From positions 992,001 to 1,056,000 of the forward strand of contig NZ_CP070968.1 in assembly GCF_017086445.1 (NCBI RefSeq): DNA of 64,000 nucleotides, read 5' to 3'. This DNA is from Brevundimonas fontaquae (GTDB lineage: Bacteria > Pseudomonadota > Alphaproteobacteria > Caulobacterales > Caulobacteraceae). Positions 35,605 through 44,271 of the stretch are shown here, one piece after another. Under the pieces are notes generated by a model that saw nothing but the letters and a program-made list of their open reading frames with translations, searched no databases and was not told where the DNA came from. The translations under genes and the position numbers were made by a program. The first letter of the stretch is position 1. Every line of letters begins with the position of its first letter.

Positions 35605-37755
35605 CTATCGACCCATGCCGAGTGACGACGTAACGCACAACAGCCGCGTCCGTGGCCCGCGCAGCGCATTCAGCATCACCAGCAGCGAACTCGCGGTCAT
35701 GGCGACTGCGGCCCCCAAGGGCGACAACAGGCCCAAGGCCGCCAGGGGCAGAACGACGATGTTGTAGGCGAGGGCGAGAACCACATTCTGGCGGATGGTG
35801 CGTCGCGTCTCGTCAGCCAGGCTCAGCGCCACATCGACTTGCTCAAGACCGCCCCTCAGGATGACGATCGCCGCCGTGGCCGTCGCGGCCGGATGCGCCC
35901 GGGCCACCGAGACCCCGCAGGCGGCTGCGGTCAGGGCGGGGGCGTCGTTCACGCCGTCGCCGACGAAGAGCACAGCTCCGCTCGTGTTCCTGACCCTGTC
36001 GGCCTTGTCGGCGGGGGTGCAGCCCCAATGGACCGCAGAGGCGTCCAAACCGATCCGCTGCGCGACCGCCAGAGCCGGCCCCTCGGCGTCGCCGGTGGCC
36101 ATGACGACCCGCAATCCCCGCCGCTTGAGCCGCGCCACGCCGTCAGCGGCGCTGGGGTCCAGCGCATCGGCGAGCAGAAGATCGCCGATCGCGAGACCAT
36201 CCAGGGTGACCCGAAGACGCGTTTCTCCCTCCAGGCTTGGGACGCCGCCGACATGAATGTGGGCGCCGTCCGCCAGGGTCGTCTCGGCGCCGCGATCCAG
36301 GCGTCGGCCGCCGACCACGACCGCGTCGTCGATCGGCGCAGCGGCGACGACGGCCTGCGCGAGGGGATGGGCGACCCCTGTCTCCGCACGCGCCGCCAAA
36401 TCCAGCACCTGCGCTGCGGACCAGCCGGGGCAGGGCGCGATGGCGACCACTTCGGGGCGGCCCAGGGTGAGGGTCCCGGTCTTGTCCAAAAACACAGTGC
36501 GCAGCCCGGTCATGCGATCGACCACGCCAGGATCGGAGAACCGCACACCGTGTTCGGCGGCTTTGGCCGAGAGCCGCGCCTGAGCCAGGGGCGCGGCCAG
36601 GGCCAGAGCGCAGGGGCAGGCCGCCAGGAGCACGACCAAACCACGCATCACCGCCTCGCCGACGTCGGCCGTGAGCGCCAGTGTCGCCGCCGTCACCAGG
36701 ACGGACGCCAGGATCAGGCCCTGGGTCAACGCGCCGGCCAGACGGGCGATCCGGTCCTCGTCACCGCCGCGCGTCGCCAGTTCGAGGGCCACCCGTCCGC
36801 CCATCCGATCCACGTCTCGATCCCCGGCGTCGCGGTCGACCGAGACTTCGATCATCCGGTCGAGGTTCACGGCCCCCGCGCTGATGCGATCCCCGGGAGT
36901 GATGGCGCGCGGCGCGGACTCGCCGTTCAGCACGGCCGCATTCAGACGGCTCTCGCCGGCCACAACCCGGCCGTCGACGGTCGCCACGGCGCCGGCGGGG
37001 ATCCGCACGCGATCGCCGAGGCGAAGGCTGGCGTTGGGCGCCGCCTGCCAGCCGTCCGCCTCCCGCCAGACCAGGGCCGTGTCGTCGAACAGACGGCCCA
37101 TGGCCACCACGGCCTGGGCGGCCCCGCGCCGGATGTGGGTCTCGATCAGACGTCCGGTCAGAAGCAGCGTGATCAGCATCACCGCCGTGTCGAAGTAGAC
37201 GTGACGATCGCCGGCCATCAGATGAACGAGCGAGGCCGACACGGCGCCGCCGACGCCGAGCGTGACCAGGAGGTCGAGCCCGGGCGCGCGCAGGCGCACG
37301 GATCGGATCGCCATGCGGCCGATGTCCCAACCGCCATAGAGGAGCGCCGGCAGGGCCAGCAGACCGCTGGCGACGGCCAGTCTCCAGGCGAGATCCGCAC
37401 CGAGGCTCGGCGTCACATAGAGCACGATCGCCGCGACCATCGCCCACATGCCGAAGGCGACGGAAACGGCGAGCCTGAGCGTCAACTGGCGGATCTGACC
37501 GTCGAACCGGTCCACCGCATCCTGGGGGTCGGCGCGCTCGATCAGGCGATAGCCGGCCTGACGGACGACGGTTCGAAGATGCGCGAGGTCGCAGCGCTGG
37601 GCTTCCCATCGGACCAGGGCCGAGGCGGAGAGGTGATGGACCCGGGCGAGGAGGACGCCGGGGGTTTCGCCAAGCCGACGCTCCAGACCCCGCGCGCACC
37701 CGCCGCAAAAGAGGCCGTCGACGGCGAACAGTTGTTGGCGCGGTTCCGCGCTCAA
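35605..37755 (-). CDS. heavy-metal P1B-type ATPase, CcoI/FixI-like
   Basis: 716 residues. The N-terminal metal-binding domain has G-L-F-C-G-G-C (Cys17, Cys20). About eight membrane helices include the CPC motif (LAACPCALAL); the phosphorylation site is DKTGTLT, the HP motif is GVAHPLAQ, and the hinge is GDGVNDAP. This is the copper-exporting type used in cbb3 oxidase maturation (CcoI/FixI). It closes the cbb3 operon, overlapping the TsdA-like gene by ATGA, which supports that role. CcoG and CcoH are not in the window. Confidence 0.9.
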   Translation of the reverse strand: MSAEPRQQLFAVDGLFCGGCARGLERRLGETPGVLLARVHHLSASALVRWEAQRCDLAHLRTVVRQAGYRLIERADPQDAVDRFDGQIRQLTLRLAVSVAFGMWAMVAAIVLYVTPSLGADLAWRLAVASGLLALPALLYGGWDIGRMAIRSVRLRAPGLDLLVTLGVGGAVSASLVHLMAGDRHVYFDTAVMLITLLLTGRLIETHIRRGAAQAVVAMGRLFDDTALVWREADGWQAAPNASLRLGDRVRIPAGAVATVDGRVVAGESRLNAAVLNGESAPRAITPGDRISAGAVNLDRMIEVSVDRDAGDRDVDRMGGRVALELATRGGDEDRIARLAGALTQGLILASVLVTAATLALTADVGEAVMRGLVVLLAACPCALALAAPLAQARLSAKAAEHGVRFSDPGVVDRMTGLRTVFLDKTGTLTLGRPEVVAIAPCPGWSAAQVLDLAARAETGVAHPLAQAVVAAAPIDDAVVVGGRRLDRGAETTLADGAHIHVGGVPSLEGETRLRVTLDGLAIGDLLLADALDPSAADGVARLKRRGLRVVMATGDAEGPALAVAQRIGLDASAVHWGCTPADKADRVRNTSGAVLFVGDGVNDAPALTAAACGVSVARAHPAATATAAIVILRGGLEQVDVALSLADETRRTIRQNVVLALAYNIVVLPLAALGLLSPLGAAVAMTASSLLVMLNALRGPRTRLLCVTSSLGMGR

Positions 37756-38783
37756 GGCCGAGCGCGGGTGGTCGGTTCAGGCGTGCCCACCCCGATCAGA
37801 CGGCCCTGATAGGTCCGCCCGTAAAACGTTTCCTCGCCGCCGTGGTTTTTTTGCGCCGTCTCCTGCACCGTGCCGGTCTGGCGAGGGTCCTTGGGCCGCT
37901 CTTGGCTGTTGATGAAGGCGGCGACATCCCAGGCCTGCTGGTCGGTGAGACGATCGCTCTGGCCAAGCGGCATATTGGCCTTGATGAAGCCGGCGGCGGT
38001 GTTCACCCGCGCCATGCCGGCCCCCCAGTTATAGGACCGGGGTCCCCAGAGCGCCGGGAAGACCGGGCGCCCATTGAGGTCGTATTGCCCCTGGCCGTCC
38101 GCCCCGTGGCAGGTCGCGCAGTTGGCGGCGTAAACCTGTCTCCCTCGCGCCGGGTCGTATCCCGCTGCGGTTTTTTCAAGCTCCGGATAGCCGGCGCCCT
38201 CCAGGTCCACGCCCGTCGGGGCCCCGCTGGCGAGCCAATGCATATAGATCTGCAGGTCTTTGTAGACGTCGTCCCCGGGCGGCGGCGGTCCTCCGGTCGG
38301 CGAATGCTGGGCGTTCATGGAATAGGTGAAACAGCCCTTCACCCGGTCTTCCATGGTGTTGATCTGCTTATTCTTGGACCGATATTTGGGATAGACGGTC
38401 CAGGCCGCCCACATGGGCGCCGAGTTGGGCCGTCGGCCGCCGTCGAGATGGCAGTTCGAGCACGACAGGTTGTTGCCCACGAAATCCGAGGCATTGGCTG
38501 ACGTGTTCATGAAGATCGCCTGGCCGCGTCGGATCGCATCACCTTCCGGTCCGTCGGGAATGGCGCTGTCCGGCGGCGGCTGGAACAGGGCCGCATTGAC
38601 CTTGTCGTCGCCGTCGGCTTCGCCGGCCTTGCGATCCCGCAACCAACCCGCGTCAAAGGCGTAGGCGGCGATCGCAAACAGGGCGAAGCCGCCGCCGACG
38701 GCGTAGATCACATCGCGGGCGAACCGGCCCTTGGCGGGCCGGTCCTGCGGAGCGGGAGGCGGAGCGTCGTCATCCATGGTCAT
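37752..38783 (-). CDS. membrane-anchored diheme cytochrome c, TsdA-like
   Basis: 343 residues with an N-terminal anchor (about 25-45). Heme sites are C-S-N-C-H (108-112) and C-A-T-C-H (222-226). LSCSNCHLDGG, YPKYR, VKGCFTYSMN, PLWG-type (PALWGPRSYNWGAGM) and IKANMP match thiosulfate dehydrogenase TsdA; Cys151 in G-C-F is placed like the unusual Cys ligand of TsdA heme 1. It could oxidise thiosulfate to tetrathionate, or the reverse, passing electrons to the neighbouring cytochromes. It overlaps both neighbours by ATGA. Confidence 0.8.
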   Translation of the reverse strand: MTMDDDAPPPAPQDRPAKGRFARDVIYAVGGGFALFAIAAYAFDAGWLRDRKAGEADGDDKVNAALFQPPPDSAIPDGPEGDAIRRGQAIFMNTSANASDFVGNNLSCSNCHLDGGRRPNSAPMWAAWTVYPKYRSKNKQINTMEDRVKGCFTYSMNAQHSPTGGPPPPGDDVYKDLQIYMHWLASGAPTGVDLEGAGYPELEKTAAGYDPARGRQVYAANCATCHGADGQGQYDLNGRPVFPALWGPRSYNWGAGMARVNTAAGFIKANMPLGQSDRLTDQQAWDVAAFINSQERPKDPRQTGTVQETAQKNHGGEETFYGRTYQGRLIGVGTPEPTTRARP

Positions 38784-40012
38784 CGCCTTTCATTATCGGA
38801 AACGGCCGGCACCGGCGGAAGGGTTGCAAGATAGTCGGCGACCGCGCGGCGGTCTGCGTCGGACAGATTGCGCGCGACCTCGTTCATCAACTGGACGTCG
38901 GAGTTGTCGCGCTCGCCCCCGACCCAGGCGGCCAGCTGAGAGGCCGTATAGGCGGGGTGCTGGGCGGCCAGGGAGGGGAAGTTCGGCGCCACGCCGAAGC
39001 CCGACGGGCCGTGGCAGCTGAAACAGGCGGGAAGGTTCTTGGACCAGTCGCCGTGCAGCGCCAACTGCTCCCCGCGCGCCATGTCTCCGCCCAGCTCCGG
39101 CTGCGCGGTGGAAGGCGTGCGAAGCGCCGAATAATAACGCGCGAGACCGCGCCGGTCGGCGTCGCTTAGGGCCCCGGCGACAGTCTGCATGGTCTCATTG
39201 CGGCGGCGGCCCGAGACATAGTCCTGCAGCTGTTTGACGATATACCCCTGCGGCAAACCCGCGAGCCGGGGCACGTTCGCGCCGCCCTCGCCCGCGGCGC
39301 CGTGACAGGAGGCGCAGGCCCAGGCTTCACCCTGGCCCTGTGTGACCAGGCGCATCACGGCGGGATCGTCGAAACTGGAAATCCGGACAGGCCCGACCGA
39401 TGGCTGAGGCGCCAGACCGGGGTCGACGACCCGCGCGAGCTCCTCGCCTCCGCGCCAGGCCCCGCGGCCGCCGAAACGTTCACGCTGCGCCGCCACGAAG
39501 GCCGGCGTGATCTCTTGGTCGTCGCCGCCCCAGGTCTGGCGAACATGGCTGGCGACCCGCGCCAGTTCGGCGTCGGACAGCACGCTGGCGAAGCTCGGCA
39601 TATGGCCGTCGAACACCTTGCCGCCGACATCGATCGGCCCGTCGATGCCGTGAAGCAGGATCTGCACGATGACGGCCGGATCGGCGGCGACGAACCGGGA
39701 TCCCGCCAGCGGCGGGATAGCGCTTCTCACGCCCGCAGCATTGGGCTGATGGCAGGTCGAACACCGCGCCTCGAACACCTGAGCGCCGCTGTTCAAGGCG
39801 AGGGCGGGCGTCTCTTCGATCTGCTCGGCGCGTTCTTCACGTCCGACGCCGACGGCCTGGGCGTTGTCCCATAAGGTGACCGCGCCCCAGATCGCCAGGG
39901 CGATGGCGATCCAATAGACCGGCAGCGGAATGCGCCGGAACTCCTCGTAGGGTTCGAAGGCCTCGTCCGGTTCGCGGGGCTCAGGGGCGTCGGGCGGCCC
40001 TTTGCGGATCAT
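38780..40012 (-). CDS. membrane-anchored triheme cytochrome c (CcoP-like position)
   Basis: 410 residues. ATG 40012 overlaps the ccoO stop. One membrane helix (about 29-48, IPLPVYWIAIALAIWGAVTLW) is followed by three class I cytochrome c domains: C84-S-T-C-H, C233-A-S-C-H and C330-F-S-C-H. By position it replaces CcoP, which normally has two hemes. The first domain resembles single-heme CcoP/cytochrome c modules, and the second and third look like a cytochrome c4-type pair. It probably carries electrons to CcoN. No CcoQ gene was seen. Confidence 0.85.
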   Translation of the reverse strand: MIRKGPPDAPEPREPDEAFEPYEEFRRIPLPVYWIAIALAIWGAVTLWDNAQAVGVGREERAEQIEETPALALNSGAQVFEARCSTCHQPNAAGVRSAIPPLAGSRFVAADPAVIVQILLHGIDGPIDVGGKVFDGHMPSFASVLSDAELARVASHVRQTWGGDDQEITPAFVAAQRERFGGRGAWRGGEELARVVDPGLAPQPSVGPVRISSFDDPAVMRLVTQGQGEAWACASCHGAAGEGGANVPRLAGLPQGYIVKQLQDYVSGRRRNETMQTVAGALSDADRRGLARYYSALRTPSTAQPELGGDMARGEQLALHGDWSKNLPACFSCHGPSGFGVAPNFPSLAAQHPAYTASQLAAWVGGERDNSDVQLMNEVARNLSDADRRAVADYLATLPPVPAVSDNERR

Positions 40013-40629
40013 TTCGGCTCGCCCTTTTCGCTGTAGCCGTCGTCGCGGACAGCGGTGGGCGGGGCAGGGAAGGTGCGGTCCAGACTGCGCAGATAGGCCA
40101 CAAGGTCGCGCGCCTGCGGCCTCGCCACCACGACCTTGCCCTTGGGCGCATAGCGTTCCGGAAGCGCGACGACAACGTCGCCCGGCGCGGCCTTGTCCTT
40201 GATCTCGAACAGATAAGGATAGGCCGGCATGATGCTCCAGTCGTAGATCGCGCGCGGCTGATAGAGATGGGTCATGTGCCAGCCTTCGCTCGGCAGCCGG
40301 GCGCCCACATTCTGAAGATCCGGCCCGGTGCGCATGGTGCCGAGCTGGTGGGGTTGGTCGTAGAAATAGTCGGAGGCCACCGCCGCCCGTCCCCAGCCCC
40401 GTTCGCCATCCGGCGCCTGGTCCAGGGCGCGGGGCTGCTGGCTGTGACAATAGACGCAGCCCTCGGAGACATAGACCGCCCGTCCCCGGAGCTCCGCCTC
40501 TGTGTAGGGCAGCAGACCCGGCGTGGGCGCTTCTCCGCGGATCTGGATGCCGGGGAGGATGACCAGCATCAGGGTGGCGAACGCCAGGATGGCGAGGGCG
40601 AAGATGCCCAGAGGGATGACGCGGTTCAT
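40009..40629 (-). CDS. ccoO: cbb3-type oxidase subunit II
   Basis: 206 residues. An N-terminal membrane helix precedes a monoheme domain with C58-V-Y-C-H; YVSEGCVYCHSQQPR, GPDLQNVGAR, and MPAYPYLF (Met ligand) are characteristic of CcoO. It transfers electrons from the c-type subunit to CcoN. It overlaps ccoN and the triheme gene by ATGA. Confidence 0.92.
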   Translation of the reverse strand: MNRVIPLGIFALAILAFATLMLVILPGIQIRGEAPTPGLLPYTEAELRGRAVYVSEGCVYCHSQQPRALDQAPDGERGWGRAAVASDYFYDQPHQLGTMRTGPDLQNVGARLPSEGWHMTHLYQPRAIYDWSIMPAYPYLFEIKDKAAPGDVVVALPERYAPKGKVVVARPQARDLVAYLRSLDRTFPAPPTAVRDDGYSEKGEPK

Positions 40630-42230
40630 GCTGCGGTCGCCGGAACGGTGTCAGTGGGCGCGGTGCCAGCCTGAGGGGCGCGTCCCTGCGCCAGCAAGGC
40701 GACGAAATGGCCCGCGAAGATGAGATGGCCCAGCGTCATCAGCGCGCCGCCGACAGAGCGGGCCTCAAGATAGGGCGCCAGAACGGTGACGCTGTCGGCG
40801 AAGGGGCGCGTCGCGTCCAGCATGGCCAAGCCTTGCAGCACGCCGCCGATGGTCAGGGCGAAGAAGTAGATGGCGAAGCCGACGACCACGAGCCAGAAAT
40901 GGACCTTGATCAGGGCCGGCGCAGGCCATTGCCGCCCCGTCAAGCGCGGCCCCATGTGGTAGACCGCGCCGAACATAATAAAGGACACAAAACCATAGGC
41001 GCCCAGATGGGCGTGGCCGACCGTATATTGGGTGAAGTGGGTCACGGTATTGACCGTGCGCAACGCCTCGATCGACCCCTGGAAGGACGCCAGGGTGTAC
41101 ATGACCGCCCCAAGCGAGATGAACCGCAGAGGAACCGAGGCCTTGAAGGCCCAGAGGTTGCGGGCGACCGTGACGTGCTGGTTGATGGCCACGGCGATCA
41201 CAGGCACGAACATCATCACACTGTGGACGATCGACAGGGTCACCACCCAGGTCGGCACCGGACCGCCGATCAGATGGTGGATGCCGACCTGACTGTAGAA
41301 CAGCGCCAGCGCCCAGAAGCCGAGCAGCGACAGACTATAGGAGTAGATCGGCTTTCCGATGATCTTGGGAATGAAATAATAGGCTGCGCCCACGCCCAGC
41401 GGGGTCAGCCAGAGCCCCAGCACATTGTGGGCGAACCACCAGTTGACCGTCGCCTCCTGCACGCCCGAATGGATGCCCGGCAGATTGGCGATGAAGAACA
41501 GGACGGGAAACCAGCACAGCGCGCCCAGATAGTACCAGCCGGTCACATAGATATGGTCGACGTTGCGCCGCAGCGCCGTATGGAGAAGCGGCCAGACGAA
41601 GAAGGTGCCGGCCAGGGCCAACAGCCCATCGATCTGCCAGGGAATCTCCAGCCATTCCTCGCCGTCCGTCCAGCCTGAGGCGATCGCCAGGGCGCCGCAG
41701 GCTACGGCGACGTTCCAGAGCACGGCCCCGATCACCGGCAGGCGCGGATGTCGCAGCGCGGTGTGGAAGATGCGCGGGGCGATCCAGAGCGCCACGCCGA
41801 TGCCGGTCATCGACAGCCAGCCGTAGATCACCAGGTTCAGGTGAAGGGTGCGAACCCGGCCGAAGGTCAGCGGGCCGATGTCCGTCAGCCAGTCCGGCCA
41901 ATGGAGCTTCAGCGAGGCCATCAGGCCGAAGATCGAGCCGATGACGAGCCAGGCGATGCCGCTGCCGATAAGGATCGTCACAGGGCGGCGCGAAACCGCA
42001 TCGATGCCCTCGCGCTCGGTGTCATAGTGATGCGGCCCGACGGACTGGGTGTCCTCGCCGGACATCGTCGCATCGTCGGGCGTTCCGGCCTCCCCGGGCG
42101 TGAAAACCGTATAGGCCTGCCCCTGGTGCAGTTGGAGCTGCCGGTTGGTCACCGCCCAGATCAGAAAGGCCAGGGCCAGCAGCGACACGAGGAAGCTGAG
42201 CGCCAGCAGGAGGCCGATGGTTACCGACAT
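40626..42230 (-). CDS. ccoN: cbb3-type oxidase subunit I with CcoS-like N-terminus
   Basis: 534 residues. The catalytic subunit has 12 or more helices with heme/copper ligands: RTLHLNLVIYGW (low-spin heme His), WWFAHNVLGLWLTP (CuB His), GIHHLIGG (CuB His pair) and GHAHLGAYGF (heme b/b3). The sequence is divergent from standard CcoN. Residues 1 to about 50 (one helix, FLIWAVTNRQLQLHQGQAYTVF) resemble the small assembly protein CcoS, so a CcoS-CcoN fusion is inferred. It reduces oxygen at low concentrations in the inner membrane. Confidence 0.88.
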   Translation of the reverse strand: MSVTIGLLLALSFLVSLLALAFLIWAVTNRQLQLHQGQAYTVFTPGEAGTPDDATMSGEDTQSVGPHHYDTEREGIDAVSRRPVTILIGSGIAWLVIGSIFGLMASLKLHWPDWLTDIGPLTFGRVRTLHLNLVIYGWLSMTGIGVALWIAPRIFHTALRHPRLPVIGAVLWNVAVACGALAIASGWTDGEEWLEIPWQIDGLLALAGTFFVWPLLHTALRRNVDHIYVTGWYYLGALCWFPVLFFIANLPGIHSGVQEATVNWWFAHNVLGLWLTPLGVGAAYYFIPKIIGKPIYSYSLSLLGFWALALFYSQVGIHHLIGGPVPTWVVTLSIVHSVMMFVPVIAVAINQHVTVARNLWAFKASVPLRFISLGAVMYTLASFQGSIEALRTVNTVTHFTQYTVGHAHLGAYGFVSFIMFGAVYHMGPRLTGRQWPAPALIKVHFWLVVVGFAIYFFALTIGGVLQGLAMLDATRPFADSVTVLAPYLEARSVGGALMTLGHLIFAGHFVALLAQGRAPQAGTAPTDTVPATAA

Positions 42231-42245
42231 GGGGCGAGGACTCCG

Positions 42246-43559
42246 TCAGAAGGCATAGGTCACGTCCACATAGCCGTAGGTGGTGTCGTCGGCCGCCGGC
42301 GCGTTCGGCGCATCGGTCAGGGCGCGGCCCTTGAAGAGCCGGGCGCCGCCGGTCTCCAAGGTGACGTCAGGGGTCAGCTTGTAGCGAACCCGCGCCTCGA
42401 TTTGGGTTCCGCCAAAGCGGCCGCTGTCGCCCGACGGGTCGACGACCCCCGTCGCGCCCAGGCTGTCGCGCGCGTCTTCCAGCCAGAGTCCCCGCATAGC
42501 GACGAAGCCGTCCAGCTTGCGGTTAGGCTTTACCTCCAGACGTATGCCGGGCGACACGAGGTTGGCGCGTGAGACCGCGCCGTAGAGACCGGCGGGGCCG
42601 AACTCGAAGCGTCGTGCGCCATAAAGGGTGTCGAACCGGCCATAGTCCCCCTGGCCCCCGTCACCCGTGACATAGTCGAACTGGGCCGCCAGTCGCGGCG
42701 ACCATTGGCGCCTGAAGGTGCGGCCTGCCTCCAGATGAAGGAAGCCGGCCCTGACCTCCACATCCTGGGTGTCTGCGGGCGAGGCAAAGCGGCGGACCTG
42801 GCCGACCTGAGCCGCCGCCTCGACCTCAACATCCCATAGCCCGGCCGCCGGCGACTGGCGCCAACGGACGCCGGGCGTCGCCAGCCGGCGGTTGCGGGTC
42901 TGCTGGTCCGCGTCATCGCTTTCGGTGAGGCCGAGGACATAGAGGTCGAGCGACAGCCGCTGGCCGAGGTCGCGAGTCCAGAACAGGCCGGCGAACTGAA
43001 GATCGGCATCCTCGCGATCCCACGCGACCCGGTTGTCCTCGATGGCGGCCCTGTCGTCCGGCAGCCGCACCTGCGGCATGACCCAGAAGGCCGTCAGCGC
43101 CCCGTCGGCCAGGGGCGTGTCGAAACGGGCGCCGGTATAAGCGTTTGTGGTGTTGCGGAAGTTCTGGCGAGAGACGAAACGCTTGGATCCCAGGTCCATG
43201 GTGAACCGGCCCAGCTGCAATGTCCGCGCGTCTCCCGCGCCGAGACGGACTTTGGCGTAAGCCTGCACCAGCTCCAGCGCATTGACCTCGCCGACGCCGA
43301 CCGACGACCGCGGCCCCTGACCGAAAGCCCGGGAATCGAACAGCTCGCCGCCGAACGTCACGCGACCCACATACCGCTCGACGGCCAGCGTCAGCCGCGT
43401 CGTCAAAACGGCGTCGCTCGGCTCCGCCGTTGGACGAAACTGGCCAGACAGCGTCTCTCCGCGCGCTCGCGCTGACCCGGACACACGCCAGCCGTTGTCG
43501 GCGACCGCCTGCTGCCCGCTGGCGGCGAGGGCGCCGCTCATGAGGATAGAAATCAGCAC
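42246..43559 (-). CDS. outer-membrane porin, alginate-export family-like
   Basis: About 437 residues from GTG 43559, which gives a proper signal peptide (VLISILMSGALAASGQQAVA); the start is uncertain, with TTG 43637 further out. The rest is beta-rich, with repeated amphipathic strands and motifs typical of the alginate_exp family (LELVQAYAKVRLG, LQLGRFTMDLGSKRFVSRQNFRNTTNAYTGARFD). It ends in aromatic VDVTYAF, the usual barrel terminus. The substrate is unknown. It opens the cbb3 operon, 16 bp before ccoN, downstream of a CTTAAG box. Confidence 0.8.
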   Translation of the reverse strand: MLISILMSGALAASGQQAVADNGWRVSGSARARGETLSGQFRPTAEPSDAVLTTRLTLAVERYVGRVTFGGELFDSRAFGQGPRSSVGVGEVNALELVQAYAKVRLGAGDARTLQLGRFTMDLGSKRFVSRQNFRNTTNAYTGARFDTPLADGALTAFWVMPQVRLPDDRAAIEDNRVAWDREDADLQFAGLFWTRDLGQRLSLDLYVLGLTESDDADQQTRNRRLATPGVRWRQSPAAGLWDVEVEAAAQVGQVRRFASPADTQDVEVRAGFLHLEAGRTFRRQWSPRLAAQFDYVTGDGGQGDYGRFDTLYGARRFEFGPAGLYGAVSRANLVSPGIRLEVKPNRKLDGFVAMRGLWLEDARDSLGATGVVDPSGDSGRFGGTQIEARVRYKLTPDVTLETGGARLFKGRALTDAPNAPAADDTTYGYVDVTYAF

Positions 43560-43648
43560 CGGACACGCGTTCCCATGGCTGGCGCGGGCCTCTTGATGTC
43601 TCCCATCGGCGTTTCCTGCTGCGTTTTGTCGCAACAAGCCGGGTCAAG

Positions 43649-43665
43649 CTTAAGTCAGCCTTAAG
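43649..43665. promoter_or_regulatory. PmrA/QseB-type box 1 (porin/cbb3 operon)
   Basis: CTTAAG-TCAGC-CTTAAG: two hexamers with 11-bp phasing, as for PmrA/QseB-class response regulators. It lies about 90 bp before the porin start and overlaps the stop of the methyltransferase gene. Confidence 0.7.
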
Positions 43666-44146
43666 GTGACCGCGACGGCGTCCGGCGCCCAAACCAGCGG
43701 TGCACGCGATCGGCGTAGGCCGACCAGGCTGACCCGAAGAGGAGCGCCAGGTGTCGTTCCTCGCGCCGGATGGCGAGACGGTCGGTGGCGAAGGCGGCGA
43801 CGGGGGCGGCCACGAAGAACGAGGCGTTGTCGAACAGGCCCCCGAGGCCGAGCAGCAGCAGGCCGTTGGCGAGATAGATCGGGTTGCGGCTCCAGGCGAA
43901 CGGACCGGTCGTGACCAGGGCGGTCGCCGCCCGGTGCGGCAGGATGTTGGCGCGCCGCCGCCGCATCTCCAGCATGGCCCAGAGGTCCAGACCAAGGGCG
44001 AGCCCGACCAGAAGGCCGCCGGCGGCGAAGGCGCCGGGGAAGAGGGCGGGCGGAGTCCATAGACGCGCCGTGATGAGCGCGACAAGGACGGCGCCGCCCG
44101 TGATGAGCGGCGGCCAGGGCCAGCGGTTCGGCGCCTGCGGCCTCAC
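43661..44146 (-). CDS. isoprenylcysteine methyltransferase-family membrane protein
   Basis: 161 residues from GTG 44146, which overlaps the DUF2474 stop (GTGA). Four or so helices and the ICMT/PEMT-type signature LVTTGPFAWSRNPIYLANGLLLLG, then EERHLALLFGSAWSAYADRVHRW (the E-x-x-L...Y motif of the SAM-binding end). Prokaryotic members methylate varied lipids or thiols. Linkage to cydABX is unexplained. Confidence 0.8.
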   Translation of the reverse strand: MRPQAPNRWPWPPLITGGAVLVALITARLWTPPALFPGAFAAGGLLVGLALGLDLWAMLEMRRRRANILPHRAATALVTTGPFAWSRNPIYLANGLLLLGLGGLFDNASFFVAAPVAAFATDRLAIRREERHLALLFGSAWSAYADRVHRWFGRRTPSRSP

Positions 44147-44271
44147 CCGCCGGCCAGCTTGAGAACGCCGCGCAGCAGATAGGCGACGACGCCCAGGACG
44201 CCCACGCCCAGCACCCAGAGGGCGACGAACCAAAGGCCCTGCCGAAGCCCGTTTGTTGAGCCGCGACGCAT
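44143..44271 (-). CDS. DUF2474-type small subunit of cytochrome bd oxidase (CydX-like)
   Basis: 42 residues: basic N-terminus and one helix (LWFVALWVLGVGVLGVVAYLL). Its ATG shares one base with the cydB stop (TGATG). Small single-helix proteins in this position (CydX, or DUF2474 for CIO-type oxidases) stabilise the bd complex. The assignment rests on size, topology and position. Confidence 0.75.
   Translation of the reverse strand: MRRGSTNGLRQGLWFVALWVLGVGVLGVVAYLLRGVLKLAGG

Noticed and set aside
35429..35767. 112-codon plus-strand frame into the ATPase gene
   Set aside because: The second half is antisense to the ATPase C-terminus; no RBS or recognisable domain.
35839..37809. 656-codon open frame opposite the P-type ATPase gene
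   Set aside because: It is a GC-rich antisense shadow of a protein with CPC, DKTGT and GDGVNDAP motifs.
43631..43642. TTGT-CGCA-ACAA as an FNR-type site before the porin gene
   Set aside because: It lacks the required TTGAT/ATCAA half-sites; four-base arms occur by chance.
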